From NCBI GenBank assembly GCA_034189085.1, contig JAXHVH010000014.1, forward strand, positions 1 to 51,694: a stretch of 51,694 bases of DNA, in the 5' to 3' direction. Below the pieces are notes generated by a model. It saw only the letters and a program-made list of their open reading frames with translations. It was not told where the DNA came from and ran no database searches. Below, piece after piece: positions 35,478 through 44,372 of this stretch. Each line of letters opens with the position of its first letter. Position 1 is the first letter of the stretch. The stretch comes from M55B129 sp034189085 (GTDB lineage: Bacteria > Bacillota > Dethiobacteria > DTU022). The position numbers and the translations under genes are program-made.

Positions 35478-37522
35478 TGGAATTGGATCATTTAGATAAA
35501 CAAGCTGCATCTGTTCTTGACGGCTATCTCGTTAGGAAAGACCTGGTAAGGGATTTCAGTCGCCAGTTTCCCGTTCCAACTTATGTTGTAGAGTTCTTGT
35601 TGGGGCGTTACTGTGCCAGCATTGATCAGGAAGAAATAGATGAAGGGTTGGAAATTGTCCAGAGGCAATTGAAATCCCGTACGGTAAGGGCTGGTGAAGA
35701 AGAGCTATTTAAATCCAAGGCCAGGGAACAGGGTGCGGTAAAAATTATCGATTTGATCACAGCCAGGCTTGACGCCAAGACCGATTCATACGTGGCCAGC
35801 TTGCCGAGCTTAAGGTTAGCTGATGCCCGAATTAGTTCTGATCTAATTAACCAGCATGACCGGATGCTTACCGGTGGCTTTTATGCTGAAATTACCCTTG
35901 AATACGATGCAGCTATTGCGCAGGAAAATAAAGGTCGACCTTTCGGGATTAGTGATCTGCGAGAGATTCAACTCTCCAAGCGGGATGTGCTTGAAGTGAT
36001 GGCTGAAGCCCGGAAAGCTTTTACTGTAGAAGAGTGGAAAGACTTTTTGTTACGTAGTGTGGGTTTTGAACCAAAACAATTAACAGACAGAGAAAAAGAT
36101 GCCTTGTTACTACGCATGATTCCTTTCGTAGAACGTAACTATAACATGGTTGAACTTGGCCCCAGGGGCACTGGGAAAAGCCATCTTTATCAGCAGGTTT
36201 CACCTTATGCTCACTTGGTTTCAGGAGGCAAAGCCACGGTGGCAAAAATGTTTGTGAATAATGCCACCGGTCAAAGAGGGTTAGTATGCCAGTATGATGT
36301 GGTCTGCTTTGATGAAATTTCAGGGATCAGTTTTGACCAGAAAGACGGCATTAATATCATGAAAGGTTACATGGAGTCTGGGGAATTTAGCAGGGGCAAG
36401 GAAAATATCCGGGCTGATGGAAGTCTTGTTATGGTGGGCAACTTTGAGGTAGATGTCGAGCACCAGCAGCGCATCGGCCATTTGTTTGGGCCGTTACCTG
36501 TTGAGATGCGTAATGACACCGCTTTTATGGATCGGATCCATTTATATCTGCCCGGTTGGGACATACCCAAAATCAATAAAGATCTATTGACCAATCATTT
36601 TGGTTTGGTTAGCGATTTTCTTTCTGAATGCTTTAATCAACTGCGCTTACAAACCAGGGTTAATGCATTACAAAACAGAGTATTCTATGGCGGAGCACTA
36701 AGTGGTCGTGATGCCAATGCTGCAAATAAAACGGCCAGTGGTTTACTTAAATTGTTATATCCCGGTGGCGAAGATGAAATTACTGATGATGTTTTGGAGT
36801 GGGCTGTCCGCCTATCCCTCGAATCCCGCAGGCGGGTTAAGGAGCAGCAAAAACGGATTGGTTCTGCAGAATTTCGCAACACCCATTTTAGTTATGTACT
36901 AGGTGCTGACGGGGTAGAAAAGTTTGTATCTACTCCAGAGTTGCAAAGTGAAAGTACTATCGGGGGAGATCCCTTGGAGCCAGGCCAGGTATGGACAATT
37001 AGTCCGGGTGGTGAAGAAGATCATCCAGGTTTGTATCGTATAGAAGTTAATGAAGGACCAGGTTCGGGGGTAAAAATTTTAAACAAGCCGGTTCCACCAG
37101 CTTTTAAAGAAAGCATAAGCTATGCTGAACAAAATTTATACTCACGGGCTATGCAACTGGTTGGTGATAAGGACCCAAGGCATCATGAATTTACAGTTCA
37201 GCTTCGTTCATTTGATGCTTCTAAATCAGGAGCAAAGTTGGGCGTAGCGGCTTTAATCGCTCTTTGTACTTCTCTTATGAAAAAGAGTGTGCGGGGTGGC
37301 CTAATTATTGTAGGCGAAGTTAACCTCGGTGGCTCAATAGAACCAGTTTATAACCCTGTGCAAATAGCGGAAATAGCTGTTGAAAAAGGCGCTACGGCTA
37401 TCTTAATGCCTGTTAATTGCCGCCGCCAGCTTTTAGACCTCTCTGATGAAATGGCCACCAAGATAGATGTCCAGTACTATTCAGACGCCCAGGATGCGCT
37501 CGTGAAGGCTATGGTGGAGTAG
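35477..37522 (+). CDS. brxL: BrxL, AAA+ and Lon-like protein of type 1 BREX
   Basis: A 681-residue DNA-binding AAA+ ring protein needed for phage exclusion but not for methylation in studied type 1 systems. Walker A is ELGPRGTGKSHLY (about residue 230) and Walker B VVCFDEISG (about residue 275). The Lon-type S16 domain covers about residues 550-681 (KLGVAALIALCTSLMKK, GGLIIVGEVNLGGSIEPV). Where Lon proteases have the catalytic Ser in GPSAG, this protein reads GAKLG, so protease activity is doubtful. GTG start, coupled to pglZ by a 1-base overlap. It closes the BREX cassette; a 98-bp gap follows. Confidence 0.95.
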   Translation: MELDHLDKQAASVLDGYLVRKDLVRDFSRQFPVPTYVVEFLLGRYCASIDQEEIDEGLEIVQRQLKSRTVRAGEEELFKSKAREQGAVKIIDLITARLDAKTDSYVASLPSLRLADARISSDLINQHDRMLTGGFYAEITLEYDAAIAQENKGRPFGISDLREIQLSKRDVLEVMAEARKAFTVEEWKDFLLRSVGFEPKQLTDREKDALLLRMIPFVERNYNMVELGPRGTGKSHLYQQVSPYAHLVSGGKATVAKMFVNNATGQRGLVCQYDVVCFDEISGISFDQKDGINIMKGYMESGEFSRGKENIRADGSLVMVGNFEVDVEHQQRIGHLFGPLPVEMRNDTAFMDRIHLYLPGWDIPKINKDLLTNHFGLVSDFLSECFNQLRLQTRVNALQNRVFYGGALSGRDANAANKTASGLLKLLYPGGEDEITDDVLEWAVRLSLESRRRVKEQQKRIGSAEFRNTHFSYVLGADGVEKFVSTPELQSESTIGGDPLEPGQVWTISPGGEEDHPGLYRIEVNEGPGSGVKILNKPVPPAFKESISYAEQNLYSRAMQLVGDKDPRHHEFTVQLRSFDASKSGAKLGVAALIALCTSLMKKSVRGGLIIVGEVNLGGSIEPVYNPVQIAEIAVEKGATAILMPVNCRRQLLDLSDEMATKIDVQYYSDAQDALVKAMVE

Positions 37523-37620
37523 GTGGACTAAATTGTTGGGTAGTATATAGTAACGCCATGGCTTAATCATGGAATTATTATTGAACAATAGTTAATAAAT
37601 TTAAGGAGGTATTAAATTAA

Positions 37621-38106
37621 ATGGAAAGTAAGATTAGAATTAGCTTTGGGAAATTTGAGGTTGAGTATGAAGGTTCAGAAGAATACTTGAAAACTGAGTT
37701 TATTAAGATGGTCGAGAGCCTTATTGCTGTAGTGCCAGAGGAAGAGCTTATATTTGAAGATGAAGGTGAGGAAATTCTGCCAGAATCGAAAGATCCTGAA
37801 AAGAAAAAGTTAGAGTTAAGCCCTAATAACATTGCGGCTAAAATAAATGTAAAAACAGGGCAAGATTTAATAATGGCAGCATGTGTTTCTCTGCTTTATG
37901 TCAAAGGCGCTAACAAGTTTAAACGTAATGATATATTAGCAGAGATGAAGTTGGCAAACAGCTACTATAAGAATACTTATTCTAATAACCTAACCAAGTA
38001 TCTAAATCAGCTAGTAAAAAATGGAAACTTGATTGAAACTAAAAAAGGTGAATATACTCTACCAGCTGAAAAAAGAAAGGAGTTTGATCAAACCTTTGAG
38101 CTATAG
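37621..38106 (+). CDS. Uncharacterised protein with possible winged-helix end, accessory to BREX
   Basis: I do not recognise a named family. The 161 residues start with a beta-like segment (IRISFGKFEVEYEGSEEYL) that resembles a short acidic regulatory module, then an acidic linker (residues 40-65). A C-terminal part (GQDLIMAACVSLLYVKG, NDILAEMKLANSYY, LTKYLNQLVKNGNLIETKKG) looks like a winged helix with a basic wing. RBS AAGGAGG precedes the ATG. Its end overlaps the next gene, whose product carries a HEPN-like motif, so the two form a pair that could be regulator/toxin or sensor/effector. AT-rich, like the next two genes. Confidence 0.7.
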   Translation: MESKIRISFGKFEVEYEGSEEYLKTEFIKMVESLIAVVPEEELIFEDEGEEILPESKDPEKKKLELSPNNIAAKINVKTGQDLIMAACVSLLYVKGANKFKRNDILAEMKLANSYYKNTYSNNLTKYLNQLVKNGNLIETKKGEYTLPAEKRKEFDQTFEL

Positions 38107-38827
38107 CACAAATTTAAGGGATTTGTTAATTGATCCTGAAATAAGCAATAAAGAAAAAATACTTTTACTGTTAATGGATGGTAATTGTGTGCCGAAAGCG
38201 GTTTCTGAGATTAAAGAAATTGCTGAAAAATATGGTTTTAGGAACAAAGTATTTTTATCTAACATATCTTCATATCTTAATAGATTAGCTCCAAAAGTTG
38301 TAAGAACTGAAAATGGGTGGGAAATAACAAGTAAAGGTATTTTACATCTTCAAAACAAAGGGCTGGTTACTACAAAAATAATAAGAGATCAGCAGCTAAC
38401 TCTCAGAGAATACATTAATAAAATAGAACATGAAGATGTTCGCTCCTTCTTAGAAGAAGCCATTACTGCATTTGAATGTAAGCTTTATAGATCTTCTGTT
38501 GTGCTGTCATGGGTTGGAGCTTTATCACTTATGCAGGAGTTTGTGATAATGAATCATATTGATGATTTTAATAATGCCTTAATTGTACGCAACCCAAGCC
38601 AGAAAATAATCAAGAAAAAAGAAGAGTTTTCAAAAATTCATGAATATGACTTCCTGCAAATTTGTTTTGGTGCATCAATTATTGGGAAAAGCACTAAGCA
38701 ACAATTAGAGCAATGTCTTAAACTAAGAAATGGTTGTGGTCATCCAAATAAATTAACTATAGGTGAGAATATGGTTGCTGCTCATTTAGAATTTTTAATA
38801 AATAACATTTTCGCTGTTTTTATATAA
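38096..38827 (+). CDS. Uncharacterised protein with winged-helix start and HEPN-like RNase motif
   Basis: The N-terminal ~95 residues (KEKILLLLMDGNCVPKAVSE, FLSNISSYLNRLAPKVVRTE, NGWEITSKG) look like a winged-helix domain. The C-terminal ~140 residues are helical (FLEEAITAFECKLYRSSVVL, LSWVGALSLM) and end with LKLRNGCGHPNKL. This contains R-N-G-C-G-H, a fit to the RX4-6H catalytic motif of HEPN ribonucleases found in abortive-infection and toxin proteins. The assignment is an inference from the motif and fold pattern. The start is uncertain: TTG at 38096 or 38084 both lie inside the preceding gene downstream of AAAGGAG, and 38033 opens the frame. Confidence 0.65.
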   Translation: MSYSTNLRDLLIDPEISNKEKILLLLMDGNCVPKAVSEIKEIAEKYGFRNKVFLSNISSYLNRLAPKVVRTENGWEITSKGILHLQNKGLVTTKIIRDQQLTLREYINKIEHEDVRSFLEEAITAFECKLYRSSVVLSWVGALSLMQEFVIMNHIDDFNNALIVRNPSQKIIKKKEEFSKIHEYDFLQICFGASIIGKSTKQQLEQCLKLRNGCGHPNKLTIGENMVAAHLEFLINNIFAVFI

Positions 38828-38874
38828 TTAAAGTCCTAATGTATTTATTGTGAGATCACCGAGGAGCGAAAAAC

Positions 38875-40305
38875 GTGAATAAATATGGTCAATCAGCAAT
38901 ATTGGCTTCTCAGTTACTTGAGCAGGAAGAATGTAGCAGCCCTTCACAAGCATGGGAGAGAGCAACAGAGATAATATTTAGAGAAGGCAGCACTTCATCT
39001 CGAAAAAAAGCATGCCCAAGGAATGCATTTCTTGGGTTATGTGAAGGAGGCTACATCAAAACAGTTAAGGCAGGGGTTTATTGTAGATCAACTAAAAACA
39101 AGAAATATGCTACAGAAGCAGTGAAGCTGGTAAATGAAGATCCTGATTTAGCATACAAAAAAAAGTTGCTATGGGAAAAGGTTGCTGGTACTAACGTAAC
39201 TCACAACAATCAGATGGATGTAGTTATAGCTTTGTTTCAGGGAGGTTTAATTCAAAAATTTCATAATAGTGGATATCGATTTAGTAGTATTATACCTCCT
39301 GAATTTGATGAAAAATTTGAGGCATGGTTTTTAAATAATAAACATAACCCAGCAGTTGAAAATGAGTATAACAGTTTTATAAATGGGAATTTACCAATCA
39401 GCCAAAGGATTTCTAAAGCTTTCGAATTATTATGTGTTTTAATTATGGATAAATACGGATTAAATTATGAAGTTGCTCCTAAAATTAATGATAAAACTCC
39501 AGATTTCCTAGTTTTCTGTGCACAGAATAAAATAATAGTTGAAGTATATACAACCATGGAGGTTCATGCACTTATTGAAAGCGAAATGTCGGAGATAATA
39601 CACAATTATGATGTTATGATAGACGAATGTGTAGTTAAAGACAAGCCATCTGATCAGAATTTAGAATCATACATAAAAAGTGTATTCCCAAGAGATGAAA
39701 TCTTAGGCTGGTTAAATAGACTAGGGCAAAGTGAAGAATATTATCACGGAAAATTTGAATCAGATGGCCTTGAATTAAGCCTAATAGCCTTCTATAGAGA
39801 AGATAGAAAATCTATTATTAGCGATTTTTTTAGTCATGCTCCAAGAACTTCAACAATTTTTCATAATATTGTGAATAAAATAAATAAGTATGATGAGGTC
39901 ATCCATAAAGAACCATTTGTCATTGTTTTATGCGATGGTACAGATGGAAGTCCACTAGTGTTACCCGATTTGTTTGATGCATTTTTTGGTCCTTATATGA
40001 ATGGAAGGAAAATGGATTCCACTGAGTCCGTTTTGCATCGAGACAATGCTGATAAAATTAGTGCTGTTATATATTTGACGATAAATAAAAATGACTTAAA
40101 TGAAAAAGCACTAGTAATTCATAATCCATTTGCGGTCGTTCCTATCAGCAATGATTTGTTCCCCAAAAAATGGAATCAGCTATTCGTTTTTGATAAAAAA
40201 GAAAATAAGATCATTATGAAACTGCTAAATGAAGATTTGCTAAAAGATGATTCTATCTTTGACGGCACCTTTTTATATGTAAATAAAAGAAACTATAAAC
40301 AGTAA
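38875..40305 (+). CDS. DUF6979-like domain fused to a possible PD-(D/E)XK-type nuclease
   Basis: The first ~125 residues follow the DUF6979 pattern: a short start (MNKYGQSAILASQLLEQ), then SSPSQAWERATEIIF, KACPRNAFLGLCEGGYIK and NNQMDVVIALFQGGLI. DUF6979 proteins usually consist of this part alone. Here about 350 residues are added. They contain LNYEVAPKINDKTPDFLVF followed by KIIVEVYTTME, with a PD...(E)V spacing like a PD-(D/E)XK nuclease; no Lys is obvious at the expected place. The fusion is not one I know. GTG/ATG choice: ATG-equivalent GTG at 38875 follows GAGGAG. AT-rich, same strand as BREX. Function unknown. Confidence 0.6.
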   Translation: MNKYGQSAILASQLLEQEECSSPSQAWERATEIIFREGSTSSRKKACPRNAFLGLCEGGYIKTVKAGVYCRSTKNKKYATEAVKLVNEDPDLAYKKKLLWEKVAGTNVTHNNQMDVVIALFQGGLIQKFHNSGYRFSSIIPPEFDEKFEAWFLNNKHNPAVENEYNSFINGNLPISQRISKAFELLCVLIMDKYGLNYEVAPKINDKTPDFLVFCAQNKIIVEVYTTMEVHALIESEMSEIIHNYDVMIDECVVKDKPSDQNLESYIKSVFPRDEILGWLNRLGQSEEYYHGKFESDGLELSLIAFYREDRKSIISDFFSHAPRTSTIFHNIVNKINKYDEVIHKEPFVIVLCDGTDGSPLVLPDLFDAFFGPYMNGRKMDSTESVLHRDNADKISAVIYLTINKNDLNEKALVIHNPFAVVPISNDLFPKKWNQLFVFDKKENKIIMKLLNEDLLKDDSIFDGTFLYVNKRNYKQ

Positions 40306-40483
40306 GTACCTGTTTAATAATAAAGTAATATGGATTTCCTTTAGTTTGACTTATCGTTTTTTTTCATTTAAATAAAAGCATCACAATGATTTAAAAATAC
40401 AAAGCAGTACAAAAAAATTTTAATAAGCTTCTGAAATACTTGTTTAAAATGTAAAATAAAGATATAAGTCTGGGGTGTATAAT

Positions 40484-41956
40484 TTGAACAAACTCATTTC
40501 TTTAATTCATTCTACCGACACAGTTAACTGGAACGAGCGTTGTAATGAAGCCTTTGCTGAGTTATTCGGTTTGCCTAATGGCCGTTACCCTCAAGCTTCT
40601 GAACACACAGTGAGCTTACGCGCACCGGAATTTAAAGACAACAAAGGTGTTACATTTGCTGCTTTAATTGATAAATCGAATCCTGATTCCGGAGCTTATG
40701 GTGAAATGAGCTTCGTTATTTTCCCCCATGAAGAAAAGCCGGCAATTATTGCGATGGTGGTAGGTACACAGGGGTTAAGCCCTGATGAGGAAATTTTAGG
40801 GCGACCAGGTCACGGGCGTAGAGTGTCAGCAATATGTAACTGGTTAAATAAAAAATATAGTCGTGGAAGAATGGTTGCCTGGTCCAAACAGGATCCAGCC
40901 CGGATTGACCTGGACATGCCAAAATCAATCAGAGAACAATTTTCTTACTATGAACAGGTTTTTAAACGCTATGGCAAAGTGATTTATGGTATGTATATTC
41001 CAGACGACAATCATAAAGCAACGATAGATGCTCTAAAAGCTTTTTTAGATTTGCTATTTACTGAACGGAATCAGTACCCTTTAACTGCAGCTGTTACTGA
41101 TGCCAAGAGTATTGAGGCCGAATATTTTAAGCAGATCTTTCCTGATTGTAGTATTAATGAAGCCGGTTCAATGCTTGATCAATATAGATATTTAGTACTA
41201 CAGGGACCGCCAGGCACTGGTAAGACAAGAATGGCCCTTGAGTTGTTTGAACAGAAATATTTGGGAAATGGCCAACAAATACAGTTTCATCCCAATACTA
41301 CCTATGAAAATTTTGTCGGTGGTTTAGCTCCGGTTCAGACTGAAGCTGAGGTGGGCTTAAAATTTGCTCCCAAAGCAGGTTTTTTAATGGAAGCAGCAAT
41401 AGTAGCAAAAGCTGAACCAAACAGGCCTTACCTGTTGGTGATTGATGAAATTAATCGTGCAGATTTAGCCAAGGTTTTAGGGGAAGCAATCTTTTTGCTG
41501 GAAGCCCAATCAGAACAGCCACGTCAAATTACCTTGCCCTATGATTTTGGAAAGCCCTATGGAAATAAATTAAGTTTACCGAATAATCTTCATATCCTGG
41601 GGACAATGAACAGTTCTGATCGCAGTATTGCTATTGTCGATATTGCAGTGAGGCGCCGATTTGCTTTTCAAAAAATGTGGCCGCAGCAGTCTGTAGTAGA
41701 AAAGTATGGTTGCGAACTAATGCAGTTGGCATTTCAAAATTTACTTGCTATATTTGTCGAACATGCAGATGATGAGACTTTAGCTTTAATGCCTGGTCAT
41801 TCTTATTTTCTTGAAAAAGATTCCCAAAAAGCACTTACTTCTTTATGTGTAAATCTGAAACCATTGTTGGAAGAGTATCTGGAACAAGGCTATGTTACTG
41901 CCTTTGCTGATTCGATTCAAGCCTATTTGCAATGGTTGGAGAGCACAGAGGGATGA
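40484..41956 (+). CDS. McrB-like AAA+ GTPase/ATPase of a McrBC-type restriction system
   Basis: The motor subunit of a modification-dependent (type IV) restriction system, which translocates DNA and activates the partner nuclease McrC. Walker A is GPPGTGKTRMAL (about residue 242), Walker B is LLVIDEINRADLAK, and GTMNSSDRSIAIVDIAVRRR matches the McrB consensus. The N-terminal ~180 residues (LRAPEFKDNKGVTFAALIDK, GHGRRVSAICNWLNKKYSRG) form a recognition domain unlike E. coli McrB. TTG 40484 follows GGGG with good spacing; a GTG at 40475 is also in frame. It overlaps the broken mcrC by 4 bp. The ATPase itself is intact. Confidence 0.88.
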   Translation: MNKLISLIHSTDTVNWNERCNEAFAELFGLPNGRYPQASEHTVSLRAPEFKDNKGVTFAALIDKSNPDSGAYGEMSFVIFPHEEKPAIIAMVVGTQGLSPDEEILGRPGHGRRVSAICNWLNKKYSRGRMVAWSKQDPARIDLDMPKSIREQFSYYEQVFKRYGKVIYGMYIPDDNHKATIDALKAFLDLLFTERNQYPLTAAVTDAKSIEAEYFKQIFPDCSINEAGSMLDQYRYLVLQGPPGTGKTRMALELFEQKYLGNGQQIQFHPNTTYENFVGGLAPVQTEAEVGLKFAPKAGFLMEAAIVAKAEPNRPYLLVIDEINRADLAKVLGEAIFLLEAQSEQPRQITLPYDFGKPYGNKLSLPNNLHILGTMNSSDRSIAIVDIAVRRRFAFQKMWPQQSVVEKYGCELMQLAFQNLLAIFVEHADDETLALMPGHSYFLEKDSQKALTSLCVNLKPLLEEYLEQGYVTAFADSIQAYLQWLESTEG

Positions 41957-43376
41957 TAAATACAATGTTTTCCCGCCCTGTTGCCTGTTTTGAGGCCGAA
42001 GACAACCGGGAAGTAACAATACCGGGTGTTAGTCTAATTATGGGTGAACTGGGGCGTAACCCTGAAAAACAGGCAGCAAGGCTGGCTCACCAGTTTTTAG
42101 GACAGAACCGGGGGTCTTTTTACTAACTTCGGCATAGAAGGTAGAGTAAATTACAATGGAGCTAAGGTAGATGTAGTTTTACGTACAGGTGGAAAAGTAG
42201 GAGCGATGCCCCTGTTATCGCCAACTAGAGGTAAGCCTGATTACGGTTTAATTATTAAGCCCCGGTTTAGTTGGCAAGGTATAGGTCCAATGCTTAGCGC
42301 TATGGGATGGAAGATCTTGCCCGAGCCATTGCCTTTACCGTTGTTGCCCCGTTCTGATCGCAAAATACCACCATGGGTTTTATCAACAACCATTTTATTG
42401 CGGTTGCAGCACTTATTAAAACAGCTGGAGCGGCGTTTTGAATTTACCTCAGCCGATTTAAAAGCGCCTAGGGGTATGGTTGATTGGGGCCGCTATGCGA
42501 CTGTTAATATTCCTCGGGCGGCTTATGATCAAGTCCCGTCTACTTATCCTGATTTGAGGGATGATCGTGAAATTAAAGGGGCAATACACTACACTTTATG
42601 GAAGCAACTTAGTGGGTTACAGAGTCAACGCACTGCTGGGGTTGTGGTTTTTGCAATTAATCAAACTTTGTAGAGAACTCCTGGAGCAGGTGCAAGATGT
42701 ACCAGCACTACGACCGAATCAAAACAAATTAAACAGTTGGATGTTTAGCCGTTTTCATACAGAAGTTTTTAAAAGTGGTATTCAGGCAGTTGAATGGACT
42801 ATCGATGATCGGGGTTTAGCCGGATTAAGCGATTTGCAAGGGCTGCCATGGATACTTTCTATGGAAGTATTTTTTGAAGCTTGGGTGGAAACAGTGGTTA
42901 GTGTGCTTGCACGTAAAAGCGGAGGACAGTTAAAAAGTGGGCGACAACGACAGACAATAACTCCGATTAGCTGGACCCCACCATATAGTGGTTCTCAGCG
43001 ATACTTGTTGCCTGATATAGTTATCGAACGCGGAAATGAAACAATAATCTTTGATGCAAAATATAAAAGTCATTTTGAAGAATTAGAAACGAGTAGTTGG
43101 CATAGGTTGGAGCAAAAAATACGAGAACAACATCGTGCTGATTTGTTGCAAGTGCTCGCATATTCAACTATACCGGAAAGTAAAAAGATTACCTGCTGTT
43201 TGGTTTATCCCTGCCGCGCTGACACTTGGCATTCGCTGCTTAGGCGAGAAAGACCTTTTCACAAAGCCTCTGTCAGAGCTGGGAGTCGCCAGGTGGAGTT
43301 AATCTTGACAGCTTTTCCGATGGGCCTTGATCCTGAAGAGATTGAACCAGTTGTCGTTCAGGCATTGGGAGGCTAG
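41953..43376 (+). pseudogene. McrC-like nuclease of the McrBC-type system, frameshifted twice
   Basis: Three frames rebuild one McrC family protein. Frame 1 reads FSRPVACFEAEDNREVTI and ends QFLGQNRGSFY. At a G5 tract (42110-42114) loss of one G restores LFTNFGIEGRVNYNG. Frame 2 holds GAMPLLSPTRGKPDYGL to WKQLSGLQSQRT. A second shift near 42640-42670 leads to LCRELLEQVQDVPALRP. The end carries the PD-(D/E)XK core LLPDIVIERGNETIIFDAKYK (sequence split here by the window's residue limit: PDIV, IIFDAKYK). As read, the nuclease cannot be made, so the McrB motor has no partner. Read errors or real decay are both possible. Confidence 0.82.
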
Positions 43377-43378
43377 TT

Positions 43379-43870
43379 ATGTTAAAAAAATCAATCCTTA
43401 TGATTCTGATCATTATGTTAGCTGTTTGTGGTTGTTCTGCTCCAACTGGTCAGAATTATGATGTTTCGACAACAGTTGATGATACTAGCGAACAGTTGCA
43501 AGCAATTGAGCAAGCTGAACAAAGCTTTAAAGCAGTAAGCAACGATAATCAGCAGGATGATCAGCAGGCAGAGGCTCTAAAATGGGTGCCAAACTTTGTA
43601 ACTGTCAAATATCGTGACACCAGTGTAGATATAGCTGCCCCTTACTTTGAATACCACGACACAACAGGCAGTTCTTTTATCCGTGGAGCCTGGTATGACC
43701 AGAATAATCAATATATGGTGATAAATTTAGATGGGGTCTATTACCATTATTGCGCTATGCCTTATTCTGTATGGATGAATTTTAAAAGAGCGGATTCGTA
43801 CGGCAGATTCTATAATCAGTATATTAAGGGACAATATGATTGCCGGCAGGGTTATGTGCCTGTTTACTGA
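43379..43870 (+). CDS. KTSC-domain lipoprotein
   Basis: A 163-residue protein with a lipoprotein signal peptide (hydrophobic residues 5-17, lipobox LAVC or VCGC). A low-complexity Gln/Asp-rich stretch precedes a KTSC domain (SSFIRGAWYDQNNQYMVINL, GVYYHYCAMPYSVW, FYNQYIKGQYDC). KTSC is a small domain of uncertain function first noted next to lysyl-tRNA synthetase-like proteins and found in phage and mobile genes. It begins 2 bp after the mcrC frame, so it was probably co-transcribed with it. A surface-exposed lipoprotein inside a restriction island is unusual. Confidence 0.75.
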   Translation: MLKKSILMILIIMLAVCGCSAPTGQNYDVSTTVDDTSEQLQAIEQAEQSFKAVSNDNQQDDQQAEALKWVPNFVTVKYRDTSVDIAAPYFEYHDTTGSSFIRGAWYDQNNQYMVINLDGVYYHYCAMPYSVWMNFKRADSYGRFYNQYIKGQYDCRQGYVPVY

Positions 43871-43980
43871 TAGCATCTGGGGTTGCTTTGTTTAATGGTC
43901 TTTTTTTGTCAATCAAGCGATAGTAATTTTTCAGAGCCCAAGGTAAACGGTTTTTGCTAGTTAGTTGTAAAGGAGTAAAA

Positions 43981-44310
43981 ATGCAGAGATATTATGAATT
44001 TGTTCAGGACAAAGAACGACCGGATATTTGCATTGGCACTGATTACTACCACACCACAGAAGAACTGAACGGTCTTTTCGTAAAGGTTTTTCAGGGTGCA
44101 GGTTATGTTGTAGCGGTAAGCAAACCATTTGAATACGCAATTTTGCCCCAGAAGCATTATAAACAAGATAGCAGAGTATTTTCGATAATGGTTGAGGTTA
44201 ATAGATTTGTTTATATGAATGAAAGCAGTGGGCGATTGAAGAGTGTCTTTGCCATGGTCGCAGGAAAAAGTCACCACTACATGTATAAAAGCAAGTGTAA
44301 ACTGAGCTGA
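43981..44310 (+). CDS. Half-length N-formylglutamate amidohydrolase-like protein
   Basis: The 109 residues align with the C-terminal half of N-formylglutamate amidohydrolase family proteins (ICIGTDYYHTTEELN, GYVVAVSKPFEYAILPQKHY, DSRVFSIMVEVNRFVYMNE). The N-terminal half with most metal ligands is absent upstream, but AAAGGAG at 43970-43976 gives the ATG at 43981 a proper ribosome binding site. So this may be a real small protein, not just debris. Enzyme activity is unlikely without the missing half. It lies between the KTSC lipoprotein and the SNF2 helicase. Confidence 0.6.
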   Translation: MQRYYEFVQDKERPDICIGTDYYHTTEELNGLFVKVFQGAGYVVAVSKPFEYAILPQKHYKQDSRVFSIMVEVNRFVYMNESSGRLKSVFAMVAGKSHHYMYKSKCKLS

Positions 44311-44372
44311 AAACACCGAGCAAGCCAACATCTAGGAGCAGTACCCTTAATTTTATATGAGGGGGTAATGAT

